Numbered from the stretch's first letter, positions 16,273 through 25,160 are shown. The stretch is 51,104 nt of DNA from Alphaproteobacteria bacterium (GCA_005884765.1 VAZV01000154.1:1-51104); one strand, 5' to 3'. Notes: generated by a model from the sequence alone, not told the origin. Numbers and translations: made by a program.

Positions 16273-17211
16273 TTATCCCTGCAGCGGCGTGTCGATGATC
16301 GCCAGGCGCTGATCACCGAGCTTGAAATTGACGCTGGCGATGCCGAGCATGCTGCGGAGCTTGTCGTCGGCGACCTTCATCGGCCCGGGCGAGGGCGCGG
16401 TGCCAGGTGCCGGCTGCGGGAATGCGGTCGAGCGCGCGGTGTGAAAGGTGACATTGCCCTCGACCTTCTGCATCACCTGGTGGATGTGGCCGTTCAGCAC
16501 GGTCACCGAGCCGAAGCCCTTGAGGTATTCGAGCGCGCGGCCGCCGTCCTCGGTGCCCCAGCCCCATTCCGGATATACCGTCCACAGCGGGATGTGGGCG
16601 AACAGCACGATCGGGGTCGATTTCGAGCGTCCCTTGAGGTCGTTCTCGAGCCATTCAAGCTGTTCGGCGCCGAGATTGCCGAGGCCGCCGCCCTTGAGGT
16701 CCACCACATTGACGAGGCCGATGAAGTGCACGCCGCTGGCGTCGAACGAATACCAGCCGGCACCCTTGGTGCCCTTGCCGTAGCGCTCCTTGTATAGCTT
16801 GACCTCTTCGTCGATGAAATCATGCTCGCCCGGCACGTAATGCACATCGAGCTTGGCCTGCGAGATGATGCGTTCGGCATTGTCGAATTCGGCGACCTTC
16901 GACAGATGGGTGATGTCGCCGGTGTGAATCATGAAGGACGGCTTCTTCGGCATCGCGATGATCTTGTTGATGCCTTCTTCAAGCGTGCCGAGTGCGTTGG
17001 GATTGGCCGGCTTGTCGAAGCCGACGTGGCTGTCGCTGATCTGCAGGAAGGTCAGGCCGGACGGCTCGGCCGCCGCCGCGGAACCGACAAGTCCCAGCGA
17101 ATGGGGCACGCCGCCGGAAATGGTCCAAAGTACGCCGGTGCCGGCCCAGGTCATGCATTCCAGCACTCGGCGACGGCTGACGCCGTCATCATGGTGGTCG
17201 TGATCGCTCAT
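16273..17211 (-). CDS. Exported metallophosphoesterase (Tat signal)
   Basis: The protein is 312 residues. The N-terminus is His/Asp-rich (MSDHDHHDDG) followed by a twin-arginine-type signal, SRRRVLECMTWAGTGVLW, and AAAAEP near residue 50. The calcineurin-like motifs follow in order: DSH (D60, H62), HTGDITH (D99, H102), PGEHD (residues 127-131), FAHIPLW and NGHIHQ. The third motif is normally GNHD; here Asn is replaced by Glu129, which alters a metal/phosphate contact and may mark a subfamily. The substrate is unknown. It leads a minus-strand group with the cupredoxin (9-base gap) and the ECF sigma/anti-sigma pair, suggesting an envelope-stress or metal-linked function. Confidence 0.87.
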   Translation of the reverse strand: MSDHDHHDDGVSRRRVLECMTWAGTGVLWTISGGVPHSLGLVGSAAAAEPSGLTFLQISDSHVGFDKPANPNALGTLEEGINKIIAMPKKPSFMIHTGDITHLSKVAEFDNAERIISQAKLDVHYVPGEHDFIDEEVKLYKERYGKGTKGAGWYSFDASGVHFIGLVNVVDLKGGGLGNLGAEQLEWLENDLKGRSKSTPIVLFAHIPLWTVYPEWGWGTEDGGRALEYLKGFGSVTVLNGHIHQVMQKVEGNVTFHTARSTAFPQPAPGTAPSPGPMKVADDKLRSMLGIASVNFKLGDQRLAIIDTPLQG

Positions 17212-17463
17212 TGCGCTTTTCTCCTCGTGGTTGGGTACCGGCGAGGTGATCCGGGAAGGGCCGGGTTTATTCCCGCCATTTCGGCAAAAGCGACTTGCAA
17301 AAGCGACTTGGGAGGGGCTGGGCCGGCGCAGGGTTAATGGCCTGTCCGTGACCGGGAAGGCAGTTCACCGGGCTGCAGCAAACCCGTCGTGCTCCCGTCA
17401 GCATCCCGTCAGGCGAATTGCTTAGGCTTTTCAGACCTTTCGTCACCGGACCGGGAGAGAAAT

Positions 17464-17598
17464 ATGAGCGAGCATAAGGGCGCGGAGCATCACCACAAGG
17501 CCGCCGAGCATCATGAGCAGGTGGCGAAACATCACCGCGAAGCTGCCAAGCATATCGAGGCAAGCCGCCATCACGCCGAGCGCCACGGCCAAGCTTGA
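17464..17598 (+). CDS. Small histidine-rich heptad protein
   Basis: The protein is 44 residues with 12 histidines and no signal peptide. Histidines recur every seven residues: H9-H10, H16-H17, H23-H24, H30, H37, in units like AEHHEQV, AKHHREA, AKHIEAS. The intervening residues are Ala, Lys, Glu and Arg, so the chain should be a single amphipathic helix with one histidine face. ATG 17464 has GGGAGAG about 4 bases upstream, and a good terminator follows at 17645, so this looks like a real single-gene unit. Similar small His-helix proteins occur in rhizobia without a known role; binding of metal ions or of an acidic partner is an inference. Confidence 0.65.
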   Translation: MSEHKGAEHHHKAAEHHEQVAKHHREAAKHIEASRHHAERHGQA

Positions 17599-17644
17599 GA
17601 GCGCTGGTCTGGCAAGCCCCGATATCGATCGTCGTAAGTCTTTG

Positions 17645-17672
17645 CCGTCCCTCCCCAGGGGGACGGTTTTTT
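17645..17672 (+). terminator. Rho-independent terminator
   Basis: CCGTCCC pairs with GGGACGG around the loop TCCCCAGG (17645-17666), followed by six T (17667-17672). It lies 47 bases after the histidine-rich gene and is the clearest intrinsic terminator in the window. Confidence 0.85.
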
Positions 17673-17840
17673 GGCTCGAGCTTGCACCAGGCCGGCGAGC
17701 TTCGGCGAAGGGCTTAGACGCGGCCCGACCGGCCGAAAAAGGGCTTGATTTTGGTTGGCATGCCGGTCGCAATGGAATCTAATACTGCTTGCAATGGGTT
17801 ACGTATCATTTTGGTCAAAAGTAAATTGCGGAGGATTATC

Positions 17841-18314
17841 ATGCATAGATGGTTTCATCAGACAGCATCTGTGGTTTTGGCGTCGCTGATCCTTGCGTCG
17901 GGCGCTTTGGCGGCCGACACCAAGGTGGAGCAGCCGGCAAGGCCGCATCGCGTGCTCATCCAGATCGATCAGAACGATCCGGCCGTCATGAATCTCGCGC
18001 TCAACAATGCGACCAACATCATCGAACACTATCGCTCAAAGGGCAAAGAAGTAGCCGTGGACGTCGTGACCTACGGCCCCGGTCTCCACATGCTCAGAGC
18101 CGATACGTCTCCGGTACAGGACCGGATCAAGCAGTTGAAGAGCATTGCATTCCCGAGCACGATTCAGTTTTCCGCGTGCAACGTCACGAGGCAAGGCATG
18201 GAGAAGAGGGAGGGTCACCCGATCGACATCATGTCGGATGCGGTGCTCGTTCCTTCAGGCGTGATCCATCTGATGGAAATGCAAGAGGACGGCTGGAGCT
18301 ATATCCGACCCTGA
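17841..18314 (+). CDS. Exported DsrE/DsrF-like protein
   Basis: The protein is 157 residues. A signal peptide (VVLASLILASGALAADT) is followed by a DsrE-fold domain: RVLIQIDQNDPAVMNLALNNATNIIEHY, VDVVTYGPGLHML and a single conserved cysteine in FSACNVTRQGMEKREG (near residue 112). The family typically relays sulfur or thiols on that cysteine, but many periplasmic members have no known partner. Start ATG 17841 has a strong GGAGG 7 bases upstream; longer in-frame starts at 17745 and 17772 are rejected. No sulfur-oxidation genes are next to it. It stands alone after the terminator at 17645. Confidence 0.82.
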   Translation: MHRWFHQTASVVLASLILASGALAADTKVEQPARPHRVLIQIDQNDPAVMNLALNNATNIIEHYRSKGKEVAVDVVTYGPGLHMLRADTSPVQDRIKQLKSIAFPSTIQFSACNVTRQGMEKREGHPIDIMSDAVLVPSGVIHLMEMQEDGWSYIRP

Positions 18315-18348
18315 CACGCTGGTCAGCGCGCCGGCGATTGCCTGTTCC

Positions 18349-19320
18349 TCAACGCTTTCCGGATGAGGTTTTGGTGGTCACGGGCGGCCACTTGCAGGCA
18401 GTCCCGACTTTCTGTCTGACGCCGGATAATCCGGTGAGTTCAAACGCCGCTTCGCGGCGGACATTGCCTTTGTCCGCGAGGGCGACCTTCAGTGTCGCGC
18501 CCTCCGGTATCGAGCGCAGAAGCTCGATGGGATCGTTCTTGTAGCTGACAGCCTTTCCGTCCATGGACAAAATCCATGGCTGCCGAACAATCGGCTGGTC
18601 ATTGATTTGATAGTCAACCAAGAGCTCGTTGCCGCGTGGCGCACCCCATCTTCCATCCGTACGAATTGAAAGTTCGGTATGTTGGGCGCGGCATCGAACC
18701 GCGAAAGTATTGGGGCCATCTTTCACGTCCGATGTTGAGCGGATGACCGCGGTGATGAGCGGACTGTAATCCAAAGGTGACGTTGTCTCGCTCAGAATCC
18801 AAGCCGTTCCCGGTGCAGGCCTATCGTTCTTTTTCCCCGATAGGTCTGAGCGGACTGCTCCGGTGGGCGCTTCAGCTGCCGAGGGAGGGACGTTCGCCGT
18901 CGCCGACTTGGGTGAAGCGTCTGATCGCCTTGCCGCTTCGTCAACAGGAGTGCGGCCGACCGAAACTTGTGGCTGCTCTGTTCGACCTGCCGCTTTGGAA
19001 GCGGGGCGCTCTGAAGACGCGTCCGGCGGCGCAGAATCAACCGGCGGCGCCGGCCGAGCCATCTCGGCAGAGCTTCCAGGCACCGCAGGCCGGGCCGCTT
19101 CGGACAGCACGCGCTCGAGGCATTCAAGTTGAGCTGCTCGCGCCTTTACAAAGCAATCCACGCGCTGCGCCGGTTCGTCTGGCAATTTGGAGCAGACCGC
19201 GTCGGCAAGACGAGCCGCCTGGAAGCACGATTCCAATCCGGAGACACTCTCATTGGCGGACTGCGCAAGAGCGGTACCGCCCGCGAGGCATAGCGCAAAA
19301 CTCGCCAGTCGAGTCCACAT
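18349..19320 (-). CDS. Exported protein with C-terminal VasI/TagO-like domain
   Basis: The protein is 323 residues. It has a signal peptide (MWTRLASFALCLAGGTALAQS), then a segment with three or four cysteines (LESCFQAARLADAVC, DCFVKARAAQLECLE), a Pro/Ser/Ala-rich linker (about residues 75-165), and a C-terminal domain from WILSETTSPLDYSPLITAV to ACKWPP. The C-terminal pattern (SPL...V, FAVRC, LSIRTDGRWG, DYQIND, W-x-LS-DGKAV, PIELLRSIPEG, ELTGL, C-W) matches the VasI/EvfG/TagO family linked to type VI secretion, but no T6SS genes are visible here. I chose ATG 19320, which overlaps the stop of the upstream TAXI gene by one base (TGATG). The pair is therefore translationally coupled. Confidence 0.72.
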   Translation of the reverse strand: MWTRLASFALCLAGGTALAQSANESVSGLESCFQAARLADAVCSKLPDEPAQRVDCFVKARAAQLECLERVLSEAARPAVPGSSAEMARPAPPVDSAPPDASSERPASKAAGRTEQPQVSVGRTPVDEAARRSDASPKSATANVPPSAAEAPTGAVRSDLSGKKNDRPAPGTAWILSETTSPLDYSPLITAVIRSTSDVKDGPNTFAVRCRAQHTELSIRTDGRWGAPRGNELLVDYQINDQPIVRQPWILSMDGKAVSYKNDPIELLRSIPEGATLKVALADKGNVRREAAFELTGLSGVRQKVGTACKWPPVTTKTSSGKR

Positions 19321-20336
19321 CACGGACGTCCGCTTTGTTTCGTTGAAGCCGATCGATCGAGCCATTCCTGAGCTGCCCGGAAGCGTTCGAGGCCGGGAGC
19401 GCTTGCCGAAAGATTCACGTCCTTCCATTTCGCGTCAAAGCCCGGTGAGCGCAGCCTGTCGATGTGGCCGAAAAGCTGGTCAACAAACCGGGCCACGCGA
19501 CGATAACGAGGTGAATCGGGACGCCAGTTGAACGCCGTCAGGATCGTGGGAACGGAGATCGTCGCGATCCGCTCATCTTTGGCGATGAGGTTGGGATAGT
19601 CGGCCTGCTCGAGATACGAGGGCAAGTAGTAGTCGGCAAACTTAGGACCATATTCGACCGGCAGGAATTTGAATCCTCCCTCCCACTTTCCTTTCACGAA
19701 AGCATCGACCGGCTTTGTCGTGACAAAGACGACGCCGTCAATTTCACCGCGCTTCATCTGCTCCAGCGCCGCCGGATGCGGGATGAACATCTTCTCGATG
19801 CTGATTCCGAGGCGGCTGAAGATCAACGGTCCGGAATAGGCGGCAGCAGTACCTTGCGTGTTGAAGTTGACCTTCTTGCCGGCCAAATCTGCCAGCGTCC
19901 GAATTTCGGGTCGAACGAAGACGTGCAACTCGGAAGGAAATAGATTGAGTATGTAGGTGATCCGCTCTCGGATCTGAGGTACCTGGGACTTGTACTCCTC
20001 CAGCGCGTCACTGTTGATGATCGCGGTATCGACTCCCTTGAGGTAGAGAAGGTCGTTGACGTTTTCCGTGGGGCCGCGCGTTACAATGGGGAGGACGTGC
20101 ATGTCGCCTCCATCATTCACCGCCCGCGCGATCTCGGTCGCAAAGCGAATCGGAGCGCCTTCGAGCAGGCCGCCGGCGAGACCGATGGTCCAGGCGTTTA
20201 TCCGATCTCTGATTTCCGCCTCTGCTTCGCTTTGAGCGCGCGAGGTATCCGCCGATCGTCGGGATTGGGCAATTGCTGGATCGGCCAGCGCAAGAAACAC
20301 AAACAAAATGGCGGCAAGTCTCGCGAGAACTATCAT
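19320..20336 (-). CDS. TAXI-family TRAP-type solute-binding protein
   Basis: The protein is 338 residues with a signal peptide (MIVLARLAAILFVFLALADPAIAQS). The mature sequence is a type-II periplasmic binding protein of the TAXI/NMT1-like group: WTIGLAGGLLEGAPIRFATEIARAV, a PTENVNDLLYLKGVDTAIINSD block, the hinge LADLAGKKVNFNTQGTAAAYSG and EIDGVVFVTTKPVDAF. TAXI proteins feed fused TRAP permeases (DctQM-like), but no permease gene is next to this one. It may be an orphan binding protein that senses or scavenges a solute with the coupled VasI-like partner. AGAGA lies about 8 bases upstream of ATG 20336. Confidence 0.85.
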   Translation of the reverse strand: MIVLARLAAILFVFLALADPAIAQSRRSADTSRAQSEAEAEIRDRINAWTIGLAGGLLEGAPIRFATEIARAVNDGGDMHVLPIVTRGPTENVNDLLYLKGVDTAIINSDALEEYKSQVPQIRERITYILNLFPSELHVFVRPEIRTLADLAGKKVNFNTQGTAAAYSGPLIFSRLGISIEKMFIPHPAALEQMKRGEIDGVVFVTTKPVDAFVKGKWEGGFKFLPVEYGPKFADYYLPSYLEQADYPNLIAKDERIATISVPTILTAFNWRPDSPRYRRVARFVDQLFGHIDRLRSPGFDAKWKDVNLSASAPGLERFRAAQEWLDRSASTKQSGRP

Positions 20337-20387
20337 CGAAATTCTCTCAACTATAGATTGTCAAAATTCCGGAACCCTAAAGGGTTG

Positions 20388-20393
20388 ATTATA
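20388..20393 (-). promoter_or_regulatory. Possible -10 element of the TAXI/VasI-like pair
   Basis: The minus strand has a perfect TATAAT here, 52 bases upstream of ATG 20336, in an AT-rich patch unlike the surroundings. No good -35 lies 16-18 bases upstream, and a second candidate, TTGACA (about 20365-20360), has no good -10. The promoter is therefore only suggested. Confidence 0.35.
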
Positions 20394-20556
20394 CACTATT
20401 TTTCATAAAGTGCGATGGAACCTGAAGCCCGAATGGCTTTCCCGGACCGGCCGGTTCTCGCGCCCGGGATGTTGCGCTGCAGCTTCGAAGCCAAACGGGG
20501 GCAGCCCCTGCAAGCTGCAGCCGTGCCGATGCTTGAAGGGACCGTCGCCGTACGCC

Positions 20557-22173
20557 CTATCGCGCATCCTCGAGGATCATGGCGGCCGCTTTCTCGGCGA
20601 TCATCGCGGTCGGGGTGTTGGTATTGCCCGAGGTGATGGTCGGCATGACGGAGGCATCGGCGACGCGAAGCCGCGCGATGCCGCGAAAGCGCAGGCGCTC
20701 GTCGACCACCGCCATCGGGTCGTTTGCCGCTCCCATCTTGGCGGTGCCGACGGGGTGAAAGATCGTAGTGCCGATGTCGCCGGCGGCCTTGGCAAGTGAG
20801 GCATCGTCATCGCCAACCGACGGGCCCGGCAGGAACTCGGCAGGGTGATAGGGCGCCAGCGCCTTTTGGTTCATGAGCCGCCGCGTGGTGCGGATGGCAT
20901 CGGCTGCGACCTGACGATCTTCGTCGGTCGCCAGATAATTCGGCGCGATCGACGGCGCCTCGTCGGGCGTCGCCGAGCGGATGCGCACGGTGCCGCGCGA
21001 GGTCGGCTGCAGGTTGCAGGCGCTGACAGTGATGGCAGGGAAGGTGTGCAGGGGATCGCCGAACTTGTCGAGCGACAGCGGCTGCACATGGAACTGGATA
21101 TTGGCGCGCCCGCGGGTAGCGTCGGAGCGGGTAAAGATGCCGAGCTGCGACGGCGCCATCGTCAGCGGCCCGCGGCGGCGGAAGACGTAGTCGAGCCCCA
21201 TCAGGCCGCGCCCGATCAACGAGTAGTAGATCTCATTCAGCGTGCGAATGCCGGAAACCTTGTAGATCGCACGTTGCTGCAGATGATCCTGCAGATTGCG
21301 CCCGACGCCGTGGCGGTCGAGCACGACATCGATGCCGAGGGGGGCGAGCCAGTCCGCGGGGCCGATGCCGGAGCGATGCAGCAGCTGCACCGATCCGATC
21401 GCGCCGGCGCACAGGATGACTTCGCACTTCGCACGGGCCTCGAGAATCTCGCCACCGCGGATAAATCGCACGCCAACGGCGCGCCCGTTCTCGACGATGA
21501 GACGGTCGACCAGCACCTCCTTTTCCAGGCGCAGATTAGGGCGGCGGAGCGCGGGTTTTAAGAAGCCGCGCGCCGACGACCAGCGCCGCCCGCGCTTCTG
21601 GTTGACGTGGAAATAGCCGACCCCTTCGTTGTCGCCGGTATTGAAGTCGGGGATTTTCACAATTCCCATCTGTTCCGCGGCAGCGCCGACCGCGTCGAGA
21701 ATATCCCATGACAGCCGCGGCGCTTCGATCCGCCAGCCGCCGCCCGTGCCGTGATGCTCGCTTTCGCCCAGGAAATGATCTTCCAGCCGCTTGAAGTGCG
21801 GCAGCACGTCGGAATACGCCCAGCCGGCAAGCCCGAGCTGGCGCCAGTGATCGTAATCGGCGGCCTGTCCGCGCATCGAGATCATCGCGTTGATTGAAGA
21901 GCAGCCGCCGATCACTTTGCCGCGGGGATAGGCGAGCGAGCGGCCGTTCAGCCCGGGCTCGGGCTCGGTTCGAAACATCCAGTCCGAGCGCGGATTGCCG
22001 ATCGCGAACAGGTAGCCGACCGGGATGTGGTACCAGATCCAGTTGTCGTTGCCGCCGGCTTCCAGGATCAGCACACGGGTTTTCGGATTCGTGGACAGGC
22101 GGTTGGCGACAATGCAGCCGGCGGTACCCGCGCCGACGACGATATAGTCGAAATCACCTTCAATCCGCTTCAT
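20557..22173 (-). CDS. GMC-family FAD oxidoreductase (choline dehydrogenase-like)
   Basis: The protein is 538 residues. The N-terminal FAD fold is DYIVVGAGTAGCIVANRLS with ILEAGG after the second strand. The GMC signatures PRGKVIGGCSSINAM and the second signature GAIGSVQLLHRSGIGP are intact. The catalytic pair lies at H473 (IFHPVGTAKMG) and N517 (TSGNTNTPTAMIAEKAA). It oxidises an alcohol or aldehyde substrate. The subgroup is choline-dehydrogenase-like, but the substrate cannot be read from sequence and the adjacent gene does not settle it. No betaine aldehyde dehydrogenase or BetI is present, so I do not call it betA. It is divergent from the M20 gene. Confidence 0.9.
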   Translation of the reverse strand: MKRIEGDFDYIVVGAGTAGCIVANRLSTNPKTRVLILEAGGNDNWIWYHIPVGYLFAIGNPRSDWMFRTEPEPGLNGRSLAYPRGKVIGGCSSINAMISMRGQAADYDHWRQLGLAGWAYSDVLPHFKRLEDHFLGESEHHGTGGGWRIEAPRLSWDILDAVGAAAEQMGIVKIPDFNTGDNEGVGYFHVNQKRGRRWSSARGFLKPALRRPNLRLEKEVLVDRLIVENGRAVGVRFIRGGEILEARAKCEVILCAGAIGSVQLLHRSGIGPADWLAPLGIDVVLDRHGVGRNLQDHLQQRAIYKVSGIRTLNEIYYSLIGRGLMGLDYVFRRRGPLTMAPSQLGIFTRSDATRGRANIQFHVQPLSLDKFGDPLHTFPAITVSACNLQPTSRGTVRIRSATPDEAPSIAPNYLATDEDRQVAADAIRTTRRLMNQKALAPYHPAEFLPGPSVGDDDASLAKAAGDIGTTIFHPVGTAKMGAANDPMAVVDERLRFRGIARLRVADASVMPTITSGNTNTPTAMIAEKAAAMILEDAR

Positions 22174-22313
22174 AAGTCTTTACCCGGCATCGTCTTTTTA
22201 AGGCCATAGCCGCGTCGCTGCCCACTGTACAGCGCCCTCCAAATATTGGGCGGTAGGCACGACGCGTGCTAGAGAAGGGTAAAGCAGTGCCAACCGGAAA
22301 AACCGAGATTTCC

Positions 22314-23483
22314 ATGCCCATCGTCAACCGTGTCGCCGATCTGCAACCCGATATCCAGGCCTGGCGCCGGGAGATCCATGCGCATCCCGAATTGCTCTAT
22401 GAGGTGCATCGCACTGCAGCATTCGTGGCGGACCGACTGAGGGAATTCGGCTGCGACGAGGTCGCCACTGGCCTCGGCGGCACCGGCGTGGTCGGCGTCA
22501 TTAAAGGCCGCAAGCCGGCCGGCGGCGATATCAAGGTGATCGGGCTTCGCGCCGATATGGATGCGCTCCCGATCGAGGAGAACACCAAGCTCGCCTATGC
22601 CTCGAAAACCAAGGGCTTGATGCACGCCTGCGGCCACGACGGCCACACTGCGATGCTGCTTGGCGCCGCGCGCTATCTCGCCGAGACCCGGAATTTCGCC
22701 GGCAAAGCTGTCGTGATCTTTCAGCCGGCGGAGGAGGGCGGCGCGGGCGCGGCTGCCATGATCAAGGACGGGCTGATGGACCGCTTTGCCATCGACCAGG
22801 TCTTCGGCATGCACAACGGTCCAGGCATTCCGGTCGGCTCATTTGCGATCCGCTCCGGTCCGATCATGGCGTCGACGGATGCGATCGACATCAACATCGA
22901 GGGGCTGGGCGGGCACGCGGCGCGCCCGCACAAATGCCTCGATTCCGTTTTGGTCGGCGCGCAGTTGATTACGGCCTTGCAGCAGATCGTTTCGCGCAGC
23001 GTCGACCCGCTCGACGCGGCCGTGATCTCGATGTGCGAGTTTCACGCCGGTAATGCGCGCAACGTGATCCCGCAAACGGCCGTGCTCAGGGGCACCGTGC
23101 GCACGCTGACGACGGAGGTGAGGGAATTGATCGAGAAGCGGGTCAAGGAAGTCGTCGCGGGCGTTGCCCAAATCACCGGCGCCAGGATCGATCTCACCTA
23201 CGAGCGCGGCTATCCCGTGACGATCAATCACGCCGCGCAAACGGATTTTGCAACGGCGGTGGCCAGGGAAGTCGCCGGCGACGCCAATGTGCAGGAGATG
23301 CCGCCGCTGATGGGCGCGGAAGATTTCTCGTACATGCTGGAGCAGCGGCCGGGCGCGTTCATCTTTTGCGGCAATGGCGACAGCGCCGGCCTGCACCATC
23401 CCGCCTACAACTTCAACGACGAGGCGATCGTGTTCGGCACCTCGTACTGGATCAAGCTGGTGGAGAATACGCTCGCGGCGTGA
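22314..23483 (+). CDS. M20D-family amidohydrolase (hippurate hydrolase-like)
   Basis: The protein is 389 residues from ATG 22314. It is a two-domain dinuclear metallopeptidase. Metal ligands include C106 and H108 (MHACGHDGHTAM), E140-E141 (QPAEEGGAGA) and the late MGAEDFSYMLE; the dimerisation-domain signature GLGGHAARPHK is also present. It hydrolyses an N-acyl amino acid or similar amide; the substrate is unknown. The family usually starts MPIVNRVADLQ, hence 22314. GTG 22287 has a better ribosome site (AGAAGGG) and would add nine residues; GTG 22266 would add 16. The GMC oxidoreductase gene is divergent and the PiT gene convergent. Confidence 0.9.
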   Translation: MPIVNRVADLQPDIQAWRREIHAHPELLYEVHRTAAFVADRLREFGCDEVATGLGGTGVVGVIKGRKPAGGDIKVIGLRADMDALPIEENTKLAYASKTKGLMHACGHDGHTAMLLGAARYLAETRNFAGKAVVIFQPAEEGGAGAAAMIKDGLMDRFAIDQVFGMHNGPGIPVGSFAIRSGPIMASTDAIDINIEGLGGHAARPHKCLDSVLVGAQLITALQQIVSRSVDPLDAAVISMCEFHAGNARNVIPQTAVLRGTVRTLTTEVRELIEKRVKEVVAGVAQITGARIDLTYERGYPVTINHAAQTDFATAVAREVAGDANVQEMPPLMGAEDFSYMLEQRPGAFIFCGNGDSAGLHHPAYNFNDEAIVFGTSYWIKLVENTLAA

Positions 23484-23537
23484 CCGGCGAGGCGTGACTA
23501 GACCGCCCGCGCCGAACCCGACCCAGAACCATCAAGT

Positions 23538-25160
23538 TCAGAACAGATGCGAGAACACGTAGTACAGCGTGCCGGAGATCACCATCGCCGCCGGCAAGGT
23601 CAGCACCCACGCCATGGCGATGTTGCGGATCGTCGACCACTGCAGCCCCGATCCGTTGGCTGCCATGGTGCCGGCGATGCCGGACGAGAGCACGTGCGTG
23701 GTCGAGACCGGCAACCCGTAGCCATCGGCCGCCGCAATGGTCGCGGCCGCCGTGATCTCGGCGCACGCGCCTTGCGCGTAGGTCAGGTGGGTCTTGCCGA
23801 TCTTCTCGCCGACGGTGACGACGATGCGCTTCCAGCCGACCATGGTGCCAAGGCCGAGCGCGATGGCGACGGCGATCTTGACCCAGCCCGGAATGAATTT
23901 CGTCGCGCTGTCGAGCGAGCCCTTGTAGCTGTTGAGCGTGGCAACCTCGGTGCCGGAGAGTTCGGCTTCTTTGTCCTTCATCAGGAAACGGATGGCCTCG
24001 GAGACCAGGTACATGTCGTTGCGGGTGTTGCCGACGGCCTCCGCCGGGAATTTCGCCAGCGAGCCATACTGGTTGACCTGGTTAGAGATGTCGCGCACCA
24101 ACACCGCCAATGACGGATAGGTGCCTCCATTGATCTGGTGCTGCGCGACATAATTGGTAACGGCCGGCCGCGGGTTGCCGATTACGTTGTAGCCGGCGGC
24201 CTTGCCCTCGATGACCTTGCTCGCGGCCGTCGAATTCGCGGTGAACGCTTCGATTTGGCTCGACGGCAGCGCGCGGTTGAGCGCATAGGCGGTCGGCACG
24301 GTGCCAATGAGAATGAGCATGATGAGGCCCATTCCCTTCTGACCGTCATTCGAGCCATGGAAGAAGCTGACCAGCGTGCAGGTCAGGATCAGGATGCCCC
24401 GGATCCACCACGGCGGCGGCTGGTTGCCGATGGGCTCAGCGAACAGCGCAGGCGTCGCGCGCTGCAAGATGATTTTCACGACATAGAGCAGGATCGCCGC
24501 CAACGCGAAACCAAAAAGCGGCGATAGCAGGAGCGCCTTGGCGATATTGGTCGCCTGCGACCAGTCCACGCCGGAGGTGCCGTCGCGACCGCGCAACAGC
24601 GCGTTGGTGATGCCGACGCCGATGATCGATCCGATCAGGGTGTGCGAGCTCGAGGCCGGCAGCCCAAGATACCAAGTGCCTATGTTCCAGATGATGGCGG
24701 CGATCAGAAGCGCAAACACCATGGCGAAACCGGCGCTGCTGCCGACCTGCAGGATCAGCTCGACCGGCAGCAGCGACACGATGCCGAAGGCCACCGCGCC
24801 GCTGGAAAGCAAAACGCCAAACAGATTGAACATGCCCGACCAGACCACGGCGATGTGGGCGGGCATCGCGCGCGTATAGATCACGGTGGCGACCGCATTG
24901 GCGGTGTCGTGGAAGCCGTTGACGAACTCGAAGCCGAGCGCGATCAGAAGCGCGACAAAGAGCAGGAGATAGGGCAGATACGAGGCGACCCGCGTGCCGG
25001 TCGCATCGACGTCGGAATAAATGCTGTAGGCAACGAATAGCAGGGCGGCAGCGACCACCCCCATATAGATAATGCCGGTCAATGGATGAAAGCCCTTGTC
25101 GAGATCCGGACCCTTCCGCAGGGCAGGCTCGATCGAACCGGGTAACGCCATATCGCTCAT
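23538..25160 (-). CDS. Inorganic phosphate transporter, PiT family
   Basis: This is a 540-residue membrane protein with about ten to twelve helices. The two PiT signature repeats are visible: GFHDTANAVATVIYTR with the following helices in the N half, and TTHVLSSGIAGTMAANGSGLQW in the C half. Between the halves, after FFHGSNDGQKGMGLIM, lies a soluble insertion of roughly 130 residues (NRALPSSQ to FIPGWV), characteristic of the longer alphaproteobacterial PiT. It should cotransport phosphate, or metal-phosphate, with H+ or Na+. ATG 25160 has GGGAG about 7 bases upstream; the longer ORF start at 25268 is unlikely. A short palindrome (25174-25186) lies in its leader. No PhoU-like PitA accessory gene is adjacent. 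Confidence 0.92.
   Translation of the reverse strand: MSDMALPGSIEPALRKGPDLDKGFHPLTGIIYMGVVAAALLFVAYSIYSDVDATGTRVASYLPYLLLFVALLIALGFEFVNGFHDTANAVATVIYTRAMPAHIAVVWSGMFNLFGVLLSSGAVAFGIVSLLPVELILQVGSSAGFAMVFALLIAAIIWNIGTWYLGLPASSSHTLIGSIIGVGITNALLRGRDGTSGVDWSQATNIAKALLLSPLFGFALAAILLYVVKIILQRATPALFAEPIGNQPPPWWIRGILILTCTLVSFFHGSNDGQKGMGLIMLILIGTVPTAYALNRALPSSQIEAFTANSTAASKVIEGKAAGYNVIGNPRPAVTNYVAQHQINGGTYPSLAVLVRDISNQVNQYGSLAKFPAEAVGNTRNDMYLVSEAIRFLMKDKEAELSGTEVATLNSYKGSLDSATKFIPGWVKIAVAIALGLGTMVGWKRIVVTVGEKIGKTHLTYAQGACAEITAAATIAAADGYGLPVSTTHVLSSGIAGTMAANGSGLQWSTIRNIAMAWVLTLPAAMVISGTLYYVFSHLF

Noticed and set aside
18349..19320. Type VI secretion locus suggested by the VasI/TagO-like domain
   Set aside because: No tssB, tssC, hcp, vgrG, clpV or other T6SS gene is nearby; only the domain similarity exists.
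20557..22173. Naming the GMC gene betA (choline dehydrogenase)
   Set aside because: There is no betB, betI or choline transporter beside it, and GMC enzymes of this subgroup act on many alcohols.
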